From: JBCCXL01 sp039191605
Lineage (GTDB): Bacteria; Acidobacteriota; Thermoanaerobaculia; Multivoradales; JAHZIX01
Direction: 5' to 3'
NCBI GenBank assembly: GCA_039191605.1
Contig: JBCCXL010000007.1
Span: forward strand, 124,001-188,000
DNA length: 64,000 bases
Shown: one piece after another, positions 35,905 to 45,263 of the stretch
Numbering within the stretch: the stretch's first letter is position 1
Layout: each line of letters begins with the position of its first letter
Notes under the pieces: model-generated
What the model was told of the DNA's origin: nothing
What the model saw: only the letters and a program-made list of their open reading frames with translations
Database searches by the model: none
Made by a program: the position numbers and the translations under genes

Positions 35905-38900
35905 CTAAGGAGTCTTCGCCGCGGCTGGCGGCGTGGACGAGGCGGTCGGATCTGAAGAGGTCGGACTCGAAGACGCTGGGTTTGGGGCGGCTGGGTTGGG
36001 AGCGGCTCTGTCGAGCTCCAGGGCCTGGAGACGGTCGAGCATGCTCTGGAAGGAGACCGTCTGACCCGGCTGGGCGTTGACCACGTGGATGGGGAAGGGG
36101 AGGCGTCCCCGGAGGAAGTACTCCACGCCGTTCTCGCGCACCAGGCCGCGGAGCAAGAATCGATCGTCTTGCAGCTCCATGGCGATTCCCAGCTGGCGGT
36201 AGGTGAAGCGATCCAGCAGTCCCAGCAGGCTGCTCTCTAGGCCCGAAGCGGAGGCGCCGGTGCCCACCAGGGCGATGTTGTTGACCGCTTTGAGGCCGAT
36301 GAACTGGGACACTCCCGAGCGGCGCACGGTGCGCAGCTCAGCGGAGAGGGCGACGGGCACGCCGCGGAAGAGCTCCAGGTGGTCGACTCGGCCCTCCAGG
36401 ACGCCGTTCATCTCGCCGAAGTCGAAGCGGCGGGTGAGCTGTCCGAGGTCGAGCTCCTCGAGATCTGCGGAGAAGGTGATGCGGGGATAGAGGGAGAGCA
36501 CGTCCCGGCCGGTGACCTCGCCGATGAGCACCCGTCCCCCGAAGAGCCGCGCTTCGGCGCCGCCGTCGAGGGTGAGCACCCCGCGATACAGCTGCACCCG
36601 GGGCACGATCGCCTCGAGGGTGCCTTCCAGGGGCAGGGTTTGAAGGGTGGTGGCGAGGCGTTCGAGATCCAGCCCGTCCAGCCGTAGCCCCGCCGAGAGT
36701 CGCGGGTCGGCGGTGCTCTCTTCGACGGTGAGTCGCTCGAGGGTGAGCTCGCCGCCCAGCAGCGGCAGGCGCAGAGCTTCTTCGAGCTGGAATCCATCTC
36801 CCTGCACCGCCAGCGCCGTGGTGGTGGCTCCGAGGCGAAGATCTCGGAAGCGGGCGCTGGAGAGGGCGAGGAGGCCGCGGCGGGGAGGCTGCCCGGTCGC
36901 CGGCGAGAGGCGCCCTTGGTCCCATCGCCCGGCGAAGGGAAGTCGCAGCCGCAGACCGCTGAGCTCCACCGGGTCGCCGTCGAGGGTGGTGGCGAGCTCC
37001 AGGCCCAGGAGTTGAGGACGGGGCTGGGATTGGATCTGGGACCCGGCGTGGAGCCGGGGAACGTCACCCGCCTTCGGCGTCGAGGTGGTGAGCAGGCCTC
37101 GAAGGTTGAAGCCGGTCTCGCCGCCGCCGCCGTCGGCGCCGAGGAAGAGGTGCAGCCCGCCCTGCAGGCGAGTGGCGGCGAGCTCCGGATCGAGCCCCTC
37201 CAGGGGCTCCGCCAGCAGCTCCGCCCATGCCGCGCCGGCATCCTCCACATCCACCATCGCCCGGGCCTGCCAGCGTTCCGGCTTGTTGCGCGGAGCCTCG
37301 CTCTGCTCCGAAACCATCCTCTGAGTCTGTGCCTGCACCCGCACTTTCCCCGGCAGCCGCCACCGCAGCGAGGCCTCCTCCGAATCGCCCCGGTGCCAGC
37401 TGAAGGCGAGGTGGGAGCGAGCGGAATCATAGTCTCCGTAAAAGGCATCCCACAGCAGCTGGAAGCCGTCGAGCTCCGCGCGGCCCTGGAGCTCCGCGAT
37501 TCCCGTCGCCGTAGCGAAGCGGCCGTGGAGAGCGCCCTCGCCGCCGAGACCCTGGAGGATCCGGGCACCCTCCGTGTCGGAGAAGCCACCTTCCACCAGG
37601 TGTAGGTCGCCGACCAGCGTCCAGCCGTCCTCAACGCTCTGCAGGTAGAGATCCGATTCCACGTGCCCCGTGAGCTCCAACGTCTCCAGGCCTGAGCCTT
37701 CGGGCGAGGCCGCCGAGTCCCCGACTTCCGCCTCTCCCCTAGTCGTCGAAGCAGAGGAGGGGATGAGCAGCCGACGCCAGGGCTCCAGCGCCAGATCTCG
37801 CGCTCTGAAACGGGCGACCGCCCCTCCCGCGGAGTGGAAGTGCCCCCGCCCCTCGACTCGGCCCCGCACACCAAGATCGAGCACCAGAGAAGAGAGCTCC
37901 AGCGTTCCTGAGGGCGAGCCTCGGCCGCTGGCCTCGAGGGCCAAGGGCAGCGGGACGGCGGTGAGCTGGTTGGCCTGTCCTCGCAGCGTGAGGGAGGAGA
38001 GCTGGATCTCCAGGGCTGGTGAAGCCTGAGCTGAATTTCCTGCAGAAGTTCCGGAGTTTGTGACGGCCGGCCAGCTGGCGGTCCAGCGGGAGCGGAGGTC
38101 ACCTCGGAACTCTGCAGCGCGGGCCTCCCCTGCGGCATTCTGCGGAGCTTCTGAGAGCTGTGCCTGGGGGAGCCATAGCTCTAGCTCGGGAGCCGCCAAC
38201 AGCATCTCCATGGATGGAGAATTCGGCAGACCGGAGAGGGTGCCGGAAAGCTCGAGAGCTCCGCGGGAATGCACCGGCGGCTCCGCGGCGTCTTCGGAAG
38301 AGCCAGAGCTTTCGGAAGAACCAGTGCCGTTGGAAAAGCCAGTGGAAGATAGGGAGGCGAGAGTCGTCAGGAGTTGGGGAAGACTCAGCTCCTCGGCGCT
38401 CCAGCGGAGCGTCGGCCAGCTCCCGGGTGGCTCGAGGCTGTCGGCTCCGCCGTCCCGAGGAGAGCCTTGCAGCCTGCCGATGGAAGCCTCTTCCCCCTGC
38501 TCCGCTTCAGTCTGGAATGCGGAGAATTGCCATCGTCCGAGAGCGCTAGTGGCGACCTCGGCGCGGGTTCTCCGCAAGAAATTACTGAGAGCAGCGTGGG
38601 TTTCATCGACCGTTCCCGCATCATCGTTGACCGTCGGCTGCTCTGGGGACGAGCTGATCCGGGGTGCCTCGACGTTCAGAGTCGCCCTCGCCGGAAAGGC
38701 GCCCGGGAACGATGCGAGCTGTTCTGTTCGAAGATCCTCGAGAGCGATCTCGAGGCTGCCGGCACCCTCAAGCCAGGGAGCCGCGGCGAGTATCTCGCCA
38801 CCACCGTGGCGCCAGAGCAACCCGGCTTCCAGCTGCTCGGCGATGAGTCCCTCAGCAACGGGCCCCTCGCCAGCTAGCCCCTCACCAGAGTTGGCCCGAA

Positions 38901-40278
38901 GCTCTAACCGCGGAGCCTGGATCCCGGCTTCAACATTCAGCCCGGGCGACGGATCGTCGGTATCTCCCAGCTGGGCGATGAGATCGAGCTGCCCCTGTCC
39001 CCACCAGCCCGCTGCAGGGGAGCTCACGGGAGAGCTCGCCGAGGGGACTGGCAGCCAGGGGAGCACAAGGTCGAGATCCAGCCCTTCGAGCCACAGCTGT
39101 ACGGACTCTAACCGCCGGCCGAAGAGGGTCGTTTCGACGGCTGGGGCAGAAGTGGTGCTCGAAGGGGGAGTCTGGCGAAGCCGCAGCTGGAGGAATCCGG
39201 AGCCGAGGCCGATGAGGGTGGGGGTGGCCTCGAGCTCCAGGAGGTCCTCGGCGATCTGGGAGAGGCGGGCCTCGATTCGCGGACTCTCGAGGGCTGGTCG
39301 GGGGGAGGAGAGCTGAAGCTGCTCCGCTTCGGCGAAGAACACCCACGGAGCGTCGACGCTCTTGGTGAGCGCTAGCCGCGGGGCGCGGAGCTCGACTTTC
39401 GCCGGACCCGGGGCGGGGCGGGCCTCGCGGGCCGCTAGCTCCTGCGAATTGGCTGGTGGGAGGCTCTGGTCGGTGCTCTCAGTGGTGTTCCTAGAGAGGC
39501 TCTCGTCGCTCGTCTCGGTTGAGCTCTCCGGCGGGCCTGCCCGCAGTCGGTCTCCGAAGAAATAGAGCTGTAGCTCGCCGCCGGGCTGGATGCTGAGCCT
39601 GCCTCGGGGAGAGAGAAGCGCGACTCTGCCGTCACTCCGCAATAGGTCCGAGCCCTCGAAGAGCAGCTCGCTACCGACCCCAGCTCCGGCTTCGGCTGGG
39701 GCTCCCGTTGTGGGGCGCGGCGCTGGGTTTCCGGTGAGGGTTTCCAGCAGCTGCGGCAGCCCATCGATGGAACCGCTGACCCGCAGGCTGCCGGAGAAAC
39801 CGTCGATTTGGATCTCCAGCGGAGATTTGAGGTCGAGACGATGGGGTATCGGGGATTCCTTCGATTCTGCCTCCGCGGAGCCAGGCTCTCGCGCATCGGA
39901 TGTGGGTTGCTGAGAGCCCAATCGCAGGATCCCACGCTCCATCGCGAGTCGACTCAGACGACCAGCGGCGAGGTCTGCGGCAGAGGGCGCTTCGAGAATC
40001 AGGGTGCCGGCCTCGAGACTCTGGACTCCGATCCAGGAGCTCGGCTGGTGGAAGGTCACCTGGGCGGCCCGCAGGCGGCGCGGGCCGCTCCAGCCCCAAT
40101 TCTCGACCTGCGCCCCGTGAACCTGAACGCTTCCGCCGGAAGCATCCTCCAGAGCGCCCCGAAGCATCGGGGCGGGGGCCCAGCGCAGGGTCGCTAGAGC
40201 GAGGAGGAGCAGCACCCCGAAACCTCCGAGAACTCGCAGCGCTCGACGGCGGCGGGGTGGGGTAGGGGCGGGGTTCAT
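35905..40278 (-). CDS. AsmA-like/YdbH-type inter-membrane lipid transport protein
   Basis: This 1457-residue protein has one N-terminal membrane anchor (ALRVLGGFGVLLLLALATLRW) and a very long beta-strand-rich body, the design of AsmA-like bridge proteins. The C-terminal part is the most conserved: GGEARLFGG-like and GEMNGVLEGRVDHLELFRG segments, FIGLKAVNNIALVGTG, FTYRQLGIAMELQDDRFLLRG and LPFPIHVVNAQPGQTVSFQ, ending in a Pro/Ala/Ser-rich tail. E. coli YdbH (about 880 residues) is shorter. Ser/Glu-rich linkers between repeats (about 200-300 and 630-700) are unusual. The YnbE/YdbL-like lipoprotein downstream supports a YdbH role in phospholipid transport. No ribosome binding site is seen before the ATG. 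Confidence 0.85.
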   Translation of the reverse strand: MNPAPTPPRRRRALRVLGGFGVLLLLALATLRWAPAPMLRGALEDASGGSVQVHGAQVENWGWSGPRRLRAAQVTFHQPSSWIGVQSLEAGTLILEAPSAADLAAGRLSRLAMERGILRLGSQQPTSDAREPGSAEAESKESPIPHRLDLKSPLEIQIDGFSGSLRVSGSIDGLPQLLETLTGNPAPRPTTGAPAEAGAGVGSELLFEGSDLLRSDGRVALLSPRGRLSIQPGGELQLYFFGDRLRAGPPESSTETSDESLSRNTTESTDQSLPPANSQELAAREARPAPGPAKVELRAPRLALTKSVDAPWVFFAEAEQLQLSSPRPALESPRIEARLSQIAEDLLELEATPTLIGLGSGFLQLRLRQTPPSSTTSAPAVETTLFGRRLESVQLWLEGLDLDLVLPWLPVPSASSPVSSPAAGWWGQGQLDLIAQLGDTDDPSPGLNVEAGIQAPRLELRANSGEGLAGEGPVAEGLIAEQLEAGLLWRHGGGEILAAAPWLEGAGSLEIALEDLRTEQLASFPGAFPARATLNVEAPRISSSPEQPTVNDDAGTVDETHAALSNFLRRTRAEVATSALGRWQFSAFQTEAEQGEEASIGRLQGSPRDGGADSLEPPGSWPTLRWSAEELSLPQLLTTLASLSSTGFSNGTGSSESSGSSEDAAEPPVHSRGALELSGTLSGLPNSPSMEMLLAAPELELWLPQAQLSEAPQNAAGEARAAEFRGDLRSRWTASWPAVTNSGTSAGNSAQASPALEIQLSSLTLRGQANQLTAVPLPLALEASGRGSPSGTLELSSLVLDLGVRGRVEGRGHFHSAGGAVARFRARDLALEPWRRLLIPSSASTTRGEAEVGDSAASPEGSGLETLELTGHVESDLYLQSVEDGWTLVGDLHLVEGGFSDTEGARILQGLGGEGALHGRFATATGIAELQGRAELDGFQLLWDAFYGDYDSARSHLAFSWHRGDSEEASLRWRLPGKVRVQAQTQRMVSEQSEAPRNKPERWQARAMVDVEDAGAAWAELLAEPLEGLDPELAATRLQGGLHLFLGADGGGGETGFNLRGLLTTSTPKAGDVPRLHAGSQIQSQPRPQLLGLELATTLDGDPVELSGLRLRLPFAGRWDQGRLSPATGQPPRRGLLALSSARFRDLRLGATTTALAVQGDGFQLEEALRLPLLGGELTLERLTVEESTADPRLSAGLRLDGLDLERLATTLQTLPLEGTLEAIVPRVQLYRGVLTLDGGAEARLFGGRVLIGEVTGRDVLSLYPRITFSADLEELDLGQLTRRFDFGEMNGVLEGRVDHLELFRGVPVALSAELRTVRRSGVSQFIGLKAVNNIALVGTGASASGLESSLLGLLDRFTYRQLGIAMELQDDRFLLRGLVRENGVEYFLRGRLPFPIHVVNAQPGQTVSFQSMLDRLQALELDRAAPNPAAPNPASSSPTSSDPTASSTPPAAAKTP

Positions 40279-40338
40279 AGGGGCTGGATTTGACGGCGGG
40301 CGAGGGGGTGGTGGGAGTGGGTGCTCACCGCGGAGCGC

Positions 40339-40344
40339 TATAAT
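40339..40344 (+). promoter_or_regulatory. Consensus -10 hexamer TATAAT upstream of arfB
   Basis: Perfect TATAAT 110 bp before the arfB start, in the divergent region with the YdbH-like gene. No good -35 lies 16-18 bp upstream, so strength is uncertain. Confidence 0.45.
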
Positions 40345-40408
40345 CCTGGCTCTCTAGGTACCGGGCCGCTTCGATGGACTAGGAGCGACGCGCTCGATCT
40401 CGCCATCG

Positions 40409-40426
40409 AATGCCCTGGCGGGCATT
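40409..40426 (+). other. Small hairpin in the arfB leader
   Basis: Perfect 7-bp stem aatgccc/gggcatt with loop tggc, ending about 28 bases before the ATG of arfB. It could affect translation or RNA stability; by position only. Confidence 0.35.
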
Positions 40427-40454
40427 GTACGCCGCCGTTTTGTGGGAACTCATC

Positions 40455-40880
40455 ATGGAGCTGGATATTCGCCCTGGTCTGCGTCTCCCCCTTCGGGAGA
40501 TCAATTTCCAGACGTCCCGGTCTTCTGGGCCTGGCGGGCAGAACGTCAACAAAGTCGAAACGCGGGTCACCCTGCTCTTCGACATCGATGCTTCCCCGAC
40601 CCTCGACGAAGGGCAGAAGCTGAGGCTCCATGCTCGCCTCGGATCTCGCATCAATCGCCAGGGGGTGCTGCAAATCGTGGCGCAGGAGCATCGCAGCCAG
40701 CGAGCGAATCGGGAGGTGGCGCTGGAGCGCTTCGTCGCGCTGCTGGCGTCCGCCCTGGAACGCCCTCGCCGCCGCCGCGAGACCAAGACCTCCAAGGGGG
40801 CGAAACGCCGCCGACTGAAGGCGAAGCGGCGAAAGTCGGAAATCAAGTCGCTGCGCCGCAAGCCTGGAAGAGAAGAGTAG
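40455..40880 (+). CDS. arfB: Peptidyl-tRNA hydrolase ArfB (YaeJ) ribosome rescue factor
   Basis: Releases peptides from ribosomes stalled without a stop codon. The protein has 141 residues from the ATG at 40455. It has the release-factor catalytic loop SSGPGGQNVNK with GGQ at 27-29, then the small alpha/beta domain (VETRVTLLFDID) and a long Arg/Lys-rich C-terminal tail that in E. coli ArfB enters the empty mRNA channel. The frame is open to 40410, but only the chosen ATG has a weak gtgggaa site upstream. Length and lack of codon-recognition domains distinguish it from RF1 and RF2. Confidence 0.93.
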   Translation: MELDIRPGLRLPLREINFQTSRSSGPGGQNVNKVETRVTLLFDIDASPTLDEGQKLRLHARLGSRINRQGVLQIVAQEHRSQRANREVALERFVALLASALERPRRRRETKTSKGAKRRRLKAKRRKSEIKSLRRKPGREE

Positions 40881-41197
40881 GGCTATAGGCCTTCTCCCGG
40901 TGTACGTGGTGAGATCGGGGCATCTCACTTCGCCTGAAGACGTAGACCCCCCAGCAGCAGAGTTGGGTTTTCCGAGAAGCACGAAAACATCTCGTTGGAA
41001 GATCTCCTCCAAGTCCGCAGCGGCACCCGAAACGGGGTTCATTCCCTCTCTCGCCTGTAGAAGGGCTGTTGAATTCAGTCCTCTGCGGAGCCTGCCTGAA
41101 GAGCGCGAGGGAATGCTCTTCAGGTGCTTTACTCAGCGCTGGGTTCGGCGAATTCCCGCCGTCCGACTTTCCCAGGGGCTTCGCCCGGGAGCCCTCT
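40881..41197. other. Intergenic region between convergent arfB and kinase genes, with hairpin
   Basis: No gene. A perfect 10-bp stem cctgaagagc (41095-41104) with gctcttcagg (41115-41124) is followed by tgcttt and may end arfB transcription, though no long T run is present. Confidence 0.4.
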
Positions 41198-42685
41198 TCA
41201 GGCGCCGGGAACGGCCAGCGGCACGCAGACGGTGAACACGGTACGGCCCGGGACGGAGTCGAGGCGTAGTTGCCCCTGATGCTGGTCGACGATGCGCTGC
41301 ACGATGTCGAGGCCGAGACCGGAACCCTCACCCATGGGCTTGGTGGTGAAGAAGGGCTCGAAGACTCGGCGCTGAATGTCTTCCGGTACTCCGGAGCCGT
41401 TGTCCTCTATCGTTACCTTCACCATCTCGTCGTTGGCCACGGCGCCGACGGTGATCGTGCCGCCGTCTTCGAGGGCATCGACGGCGTTGTCGATGAGGTT
41501 GGTCCACACCTGGTTCAGCTCTCCGGGGTGGGCCGGTACCAAGGGCAGATCCGGCGCGAATTGCCGCTGGATCTGCAGATTCTTGGTGCGCAGTTTATGA
41601 CCCAGCATCGTGAGGGTGCTCTCCATGCCCTGGACGATGTCCGTCGGCTGGCGATCGCTGCTGCGATCCATATGGGAGTAGGCTTTGACGGAGGCCACCA
41701 GGGTGCTGATTCGCTGAGCGGCGGAACCGATGTCTGTCAGAAGCTGATCCGCGGCGAGGCTGGTGCTCAGCCAGGGAACGAGATCCACCAGACCGTCGTC
41801 CGGAAAATCGGGGCAGGCGTTCAATAGCTCATCGAGTTGCGGAGCCTCGACACCGGCTTCCACCAAAGACTCCGCCAGCACCCAGGACTCTTCGACCTCG
41901 TGCTCGTCGAGCCAGTCTGCGAGCTCGTCCTCCCGCTCGCTGCGCTCGAGATCTCCCAGCACCTTGGTGCCGCCCTCTTCCGCCAGGCGCTGCTGAGCCT
42001 TTTGGCGCAGGTGAGCGGCGGCCTCCGCGATGGTCGCCGCGTGGGGCCGCCGGGCGACCGCCGGCAGGCGCTGAGACCCCTCATCCAGGCGGCGGCGTAG
42101 ATCGTCAGCGGCGCGGGCGATGGCCGCCGCGGGGTTGTTCAGCTCGTGGGCGAGGCCGGCGGAGAGCTGCCCGAGGGCCACCATCTTCTCCCGCTGCTGC
42201 TCGGTACGGGTGGATTCTCGAACTCGGGTGGAAAGGCGCTCCACTAGGCGCCGGCTGAGCTCGTAGGAGCGGGCCACGAGCTCCGGGAAGTGCTGGCGGT
42301 GAAGCCGCAGGAAGGTGCTCTCGCCCACCGATCGCACCGTCCCTTGGAAGTGGGTCATGCGCGAGTAGGGCAGTAGCCCGGTGACCTCCCCGGGCTCCTG
42401 GCCCGCCAGTAGCAGATGTTGCCCACCGACGTTGAGAGTGACCTGCAGGCTGCCGCGAACGACCACCATCATGTGATCCGCGGCGCTCCCTTCCGCTCCG
42501 ATGATCTCGCCGTCGGTGGTTTCGAGGGTCTCCCCACTGGTACAGAGCCACTGCAGCAGATCTTGGGGTAGATCCTGGAAGACTTCGAAGGCTTCGAGGT
42601 CGGCGGGGCTCACGGCAGCGACTGCGGATTTAGGTTCCGGGGAGCTGGCCTTGGGGGAATCGGGCTGGGCATTGGGGCTCATCAT
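41198..42685 (-). CDS. Sensor histidine kinase with cyclic-nucleotide-binding-like domain
   Basis: The protein has about 495 residues. The N-terminal cNMP-binding fold (about 30-155) includes LPQDLLQWLCTSGE, VVVRGSLQVTL and VGESTFLRLHRQHFPEL. Then come a HisKA domain with the phospho-accepting His in LAHELNNPAAA (His183 counted from the GTG at 42694), an Ala/Glu-rich helical insert, and HATPase motifs NLIDNAVDAL, VTIEDNGSGVP and GEGSGLGLDIVQ. No membrane segment is seen, so it is cytoplasmic. The tandem ATGs at 42685 and 42682 lie 3-6 bases after ggag; 42694 is a GTG. It is the last gene of a three-gene operon with the KefB-UBP and response-regulator/reductase genes, and is probably the partner of that regulator. 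The ligand of the cNMP fold is unknown. Confidence 0.92.
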   Translation of the reverse strand: MMSPNAQPDSPKASSPEPKSAVAAVSPADLEAFEVFQDLPQDLLQWLCTSGETLETTDGEIIGAEGSAADHMMVVVRGSLQVTLNVGGQHLLLAGQEPGEVTGLLPYSRMTHFQGTVRSVGESTFLRLHRQHFPELVARSYELSRRLVERLSTRVRESTRTEQQREKMVALGQLSAGLAHELNNPAAAIARAADDLRRRLDEGSQRLPAVARRPHAATIAEAAAHLRQKAQQRLAEEGGTKVLGDLERSEREDELADWLDEHEVEESWVLAESLVEAGVEAPQLDELLNACPDFPDDGLVDLVPWLSTSLAADQLLTDIGSAAQRISTLVASVKAYSHMDRSSDRQPTDIVQGMESTLTMLGHKLRTKNLQIQRQFAPDLPLVPAHPGELNQVWTNLIDNAVDALEDGGTITVGAVANDEMVKVTIEDNGSGVPEDIQRRVFEPFFTTKPMGEGSGLGLDIVQRIVDQHQGQLRLDSVPGRTVFTVCVPLAVPGA

Positions 42686-42740
42686 CGTCTCCACATATCT
42701 CAGATCACTAAGCTCAGATCACCGAGCCGGGGCACCGGGC

Positions 42741-45215
42741 TCAGATCTCAATCTCTTCGATGAAGCACCAGGCCCAGTCCTCACCAGGCTCAAGGGAGCG
42801 CATGATGGCGTGGCCGGTGGCCTCGAAGTGCGCGCGGGCGTGGCGGCCTTCGGAGTCATCGCAACAACCTACATAGCCACAGATCATGCAGATCCGCAGG
42901 TGCACCCAGGACTTGCCGTGGGCGAGACACTCCTCGCAGCCGAGGGCCGAAGGGGTGACGGTTCGAACCCGATCGATTTGGGAGCAGCGCCCCTCAGCGG
43001 CTTTCAGACGGTCGGCGGGAATCGAGTACGAGGTTTCGAGGTCGTAGCTCACCCGCGGTGGTGGTTTGGGGGGAGCGAGTTTCGGCCCTCCGCTGGAGTC
43101 CCGCTGCACGAAGAGCTCGGTGGCGGCAGCGAAGGCTTCGGCGGAGCCGATGAGCTCGAGCACGTCGCCGGGGTGCAGGGGGGTGGCGGGGTCCGGCGTC
43201 TCCATCACCTCGCCGTCGCGGATCAGCGCCTTGAGCTTCAGGGCGCGGACCGACTCGAGCTCTAGCTGGCCGATATTGGCCTGGGCGGCGATGCTCCCGG
43301 GGCGTAGCGCGACCGAGCGCAGATCGATGCCCTCTTCTTTGAGGTTGCAGGTGATCGGTGGAGCTTCCGGCAGGTTGGGCCCTCCCCGCAGGGCGGCATA
43401 GCCACCGCGGCGCAGGATGTCCTTGTCGGCGACGATCTCGCTGCTGGGGATGTGGTAGGTCGTCAGGACGTCGGTGAAGAGCTGGATGGTGCTCTCCAGC
43501 TCTTCGGCGACCACTCGGTCGGCTCCATCCTCCAGCAGCGGCTCGATCTCTGCCATGTAGCGGGAGCGCACCAGAACCCGCATGGTGGGGTTTTGCGAGC
43601 GCGCCACGGCGACCACCGCACGGGCCGTAGTGGGGTTGTCGTCCGCCACCACCATCATCTTGGCTCGGCCGACGCCGGCGTGCTCGAGGATCCGCTGCCG
43701 GGTGTAATCCCCCCTCAGCACCGGCAGCCCGTCATCCTCCGCCTCGTTGGCGCCGGTGGGGCTCAGGGTGAGAATCAGGTAGGGGATCCCGGAGCCCTCC
43801 AGCACCCGCACCAGGCGACGGGCGGCGGCGCCGTAGCCGGCCACCAGCACGTGGTTCTCGAGGTGGGGGACGTGCCCTAAGGCTTCGTCCTCTGATTCCG
43901 CGGCTCCCGGGCGAGGGCCGGAGCCCGATTCCAGGCGCGCGCCGAGGCGGGTGCCGAGGGTGGCGAGGGCGGGGGTGAGGACCATCAGCACCACCGTGGA
44001 GGCGATGAAGACCTGAGAGCCCTGGGCGTAACCCGCCGGGTTCAGCCCCAGCTCCCGGCCGGCCCGCTCCAGCACGAAGGAGAACTCGCCCACCTGGGCT
44101 AGCAGCAGGGCCGAAGCCGCGGCGGCGGAGCGGGAATAGCCCAGGGCGAGGGCAGCGGCCCCGGTAGTAACGACCTTGATCACCAGCACCACCGCCACCA
44201 CGGTGATCACCAGCATCCACTGATCGAAGAAGAAGGAGAGGTCCAGCAGCATGCCCACGGAGACGAAGAAGGTCGCCGAGAAGACGATTTGCAGCGGCAG
44301 GATCTCGCCCAGGGCGTGCTCCGAGAAGCGGCTCTCGCTGACCATCAGACCCGCCAGGAACGCGCCCAGGGAGAGGCTCACCCCCGCGAGGCTGGTGAGG
44401 TAAGCGGTGCCGATGCAGACCGCGATGAGGGTGAGCAGAAAGAGCTCCGGCGAGCAGGTGCGGGCCACCGCCTCGAGCATCGGCGGCATCAATCGCCGGG
44501 CGACCACCAGCACGGCGACGATCAGCAAAGCGGCCTTGGCGAGGGCCCAGGCCAGGCCCATCAGGCCCGCGGCGCCGCCATCGTCACCGCTGCCGCTGGC
44601 CAGCATCGGCACCAGCAGCACCATCAGGATGATCGCTAGGTCCTGGAAGATGAGGAAGCCGAGACCGATTTGACCGTGGGGAGCGTTGGTTTCGCCACGG
44701 TCGCCGAGGAGCTTGAGGACGATGGCGGTGGACGAGAGGGCGACCAGAAAGCCGGTGTAGATGCCGATCTTCCAGGGCACGTCGAGGGCGGCCAAAATGC
44801 CCACTACGACCACCGTGACCAGACCCACCTGCATCAGCCCACCGCCGAAGATAAGAGTCTTGATCTTGGCCAATTTCTCGAGGCTGAACTCAATACCGAT
44901 AGTGAAGAGCAGCAGCACGATGCCCAGCTCGGCGCAGGCGTCCACCAGCTCCAGGCTTTTTACTAGGCCGAGGCCGTGGGGGCCGATCACCACGCCAGCC
45001 ACCAGGAAGCCGACGATGGGCACCACCCCGAGGCGGAAGCAGACGTAGGCGATAAAGGCCCCTGCCAGCAGGACGGCGGCGATGTCGGTAACGAAGGCGG
45101 GAGCTTCGCCAGCGGCTACCGGCATCCAGGAGCTCAGCCCCGATGGCCAGAGCCCCGCTAAGGAAGCGGGCAGGATGGAAGGCAGGGAGAAATTCGAGAG
45201 GCTTTGCTGCAGCAT
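42741..45215 (-). CDS. KefB-type cation:proton antiporter with RCK domains and C-terminal UBP zinc finger
   Basis: This 824-residue membrane protein has 12-13 transmembrane helices of the CPA2 antiporter fold (about 45-420, including GFLVAGVVIGPHGLGL and FLIFQDLAIILMV). An RCK_N nucleotide-binding domain (about 450-570, HVLVAGYGAAARRLVRVLEG) and an RCK_C domain (about 635-705) follow. The C-terminal 75 residues form a UBP-type zinc finger: CEECLAHGKSWVHLRICMIC, then GYVGCCDD and H residues in RHARAHFEATGH. In eukaryotes this finger binds ubiquitin C-termini; in bacteria its ligand is unknown. It lies between the flavoprotein regulator (49 bp upstream) and the histidine kinase, indicating redox- or signal-gated K+ or Na+ efflux. 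Ion choice is not determined. Confidence 0.92.
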   Translation of the reverse strand: MLQQSLSNFSLPSILPASLAGLWPSGLSSWMPVAAGEAPAFVTDIAAVLLAGAFIAYVCFRLGVVPIVGFLVAGVVIGPHGLGLVKSLELVDACAELGIVLLLFTIGIEFSLEKLAKIKTLIFGGGLMQVGLVTVVVVGILAALDVPWKIGIYTGFLVALSSTAIVLKLLGDRGETNAPHGQIGLGFLIFQDLAIILMVLLVPMLASGSGDDGGAAGLMGLAWALAKAALLIVAVLVVARRLMPPMLEAVARTCSPELFLLTLIAVCIGTAYLTSLAGVSLSLGAFLAGLMVSESRFSEHALGEILPLQIVFSATFFVSVGMLLDLSFFFDQWMLVITVVAVVLVIKVVTTGAAALALGYSRSAAAASALLLAQVGEFSFVLERAGRELGLNPAGYAQGSQVFIASTVVLMVLTPALATLGTRLGARLESGSGPRPGAAESEDEALGHVPHLENHVLVAGYGAAARRLVRVLEGSGIPYLILTLSPTGANEAEDDGLPVLRGDYTRQRILEHAGVGRAKMMVVADDNPTTARAVVAVARSQNPTMRVLVRSRYMAEIEPLLEDGADRVVAEELESTIQLFTDVLTTYHIPSSEIVADKDILRRGGYAALRGGPNLPEAPPITCNLKEEGIDLRSVALRPGSIAAQANIGQLELESVRALKLKALIRDGEVMETPDPATPLHPGDVLELIGSAEAFAAATELFVQRDSSGGPKLAPPKPPPRVSYDLETSYSIPADRLKAAEGRCSQIDRVRTVTPSALGCEECLAHGKSWVHLRICMICGYVGCCDDSEGRHARAHFEATGHAIMRSLEPGEDWAWCFIEEIEI

Positions 45216-45263
45216 GGGCTTTCTTTCCCTCGAGGAGGGTTGAGTCGCAAAGAGAGGAGAGGC

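Noticed and set aside
36408..38138. 576-residue minus-strand frame inside the YdbH-like gene
   Set aside because: Ser/Arg/Pro-rich shifted reading of the same strand; the main frame has a membrane anchor and conserved C-terminus.
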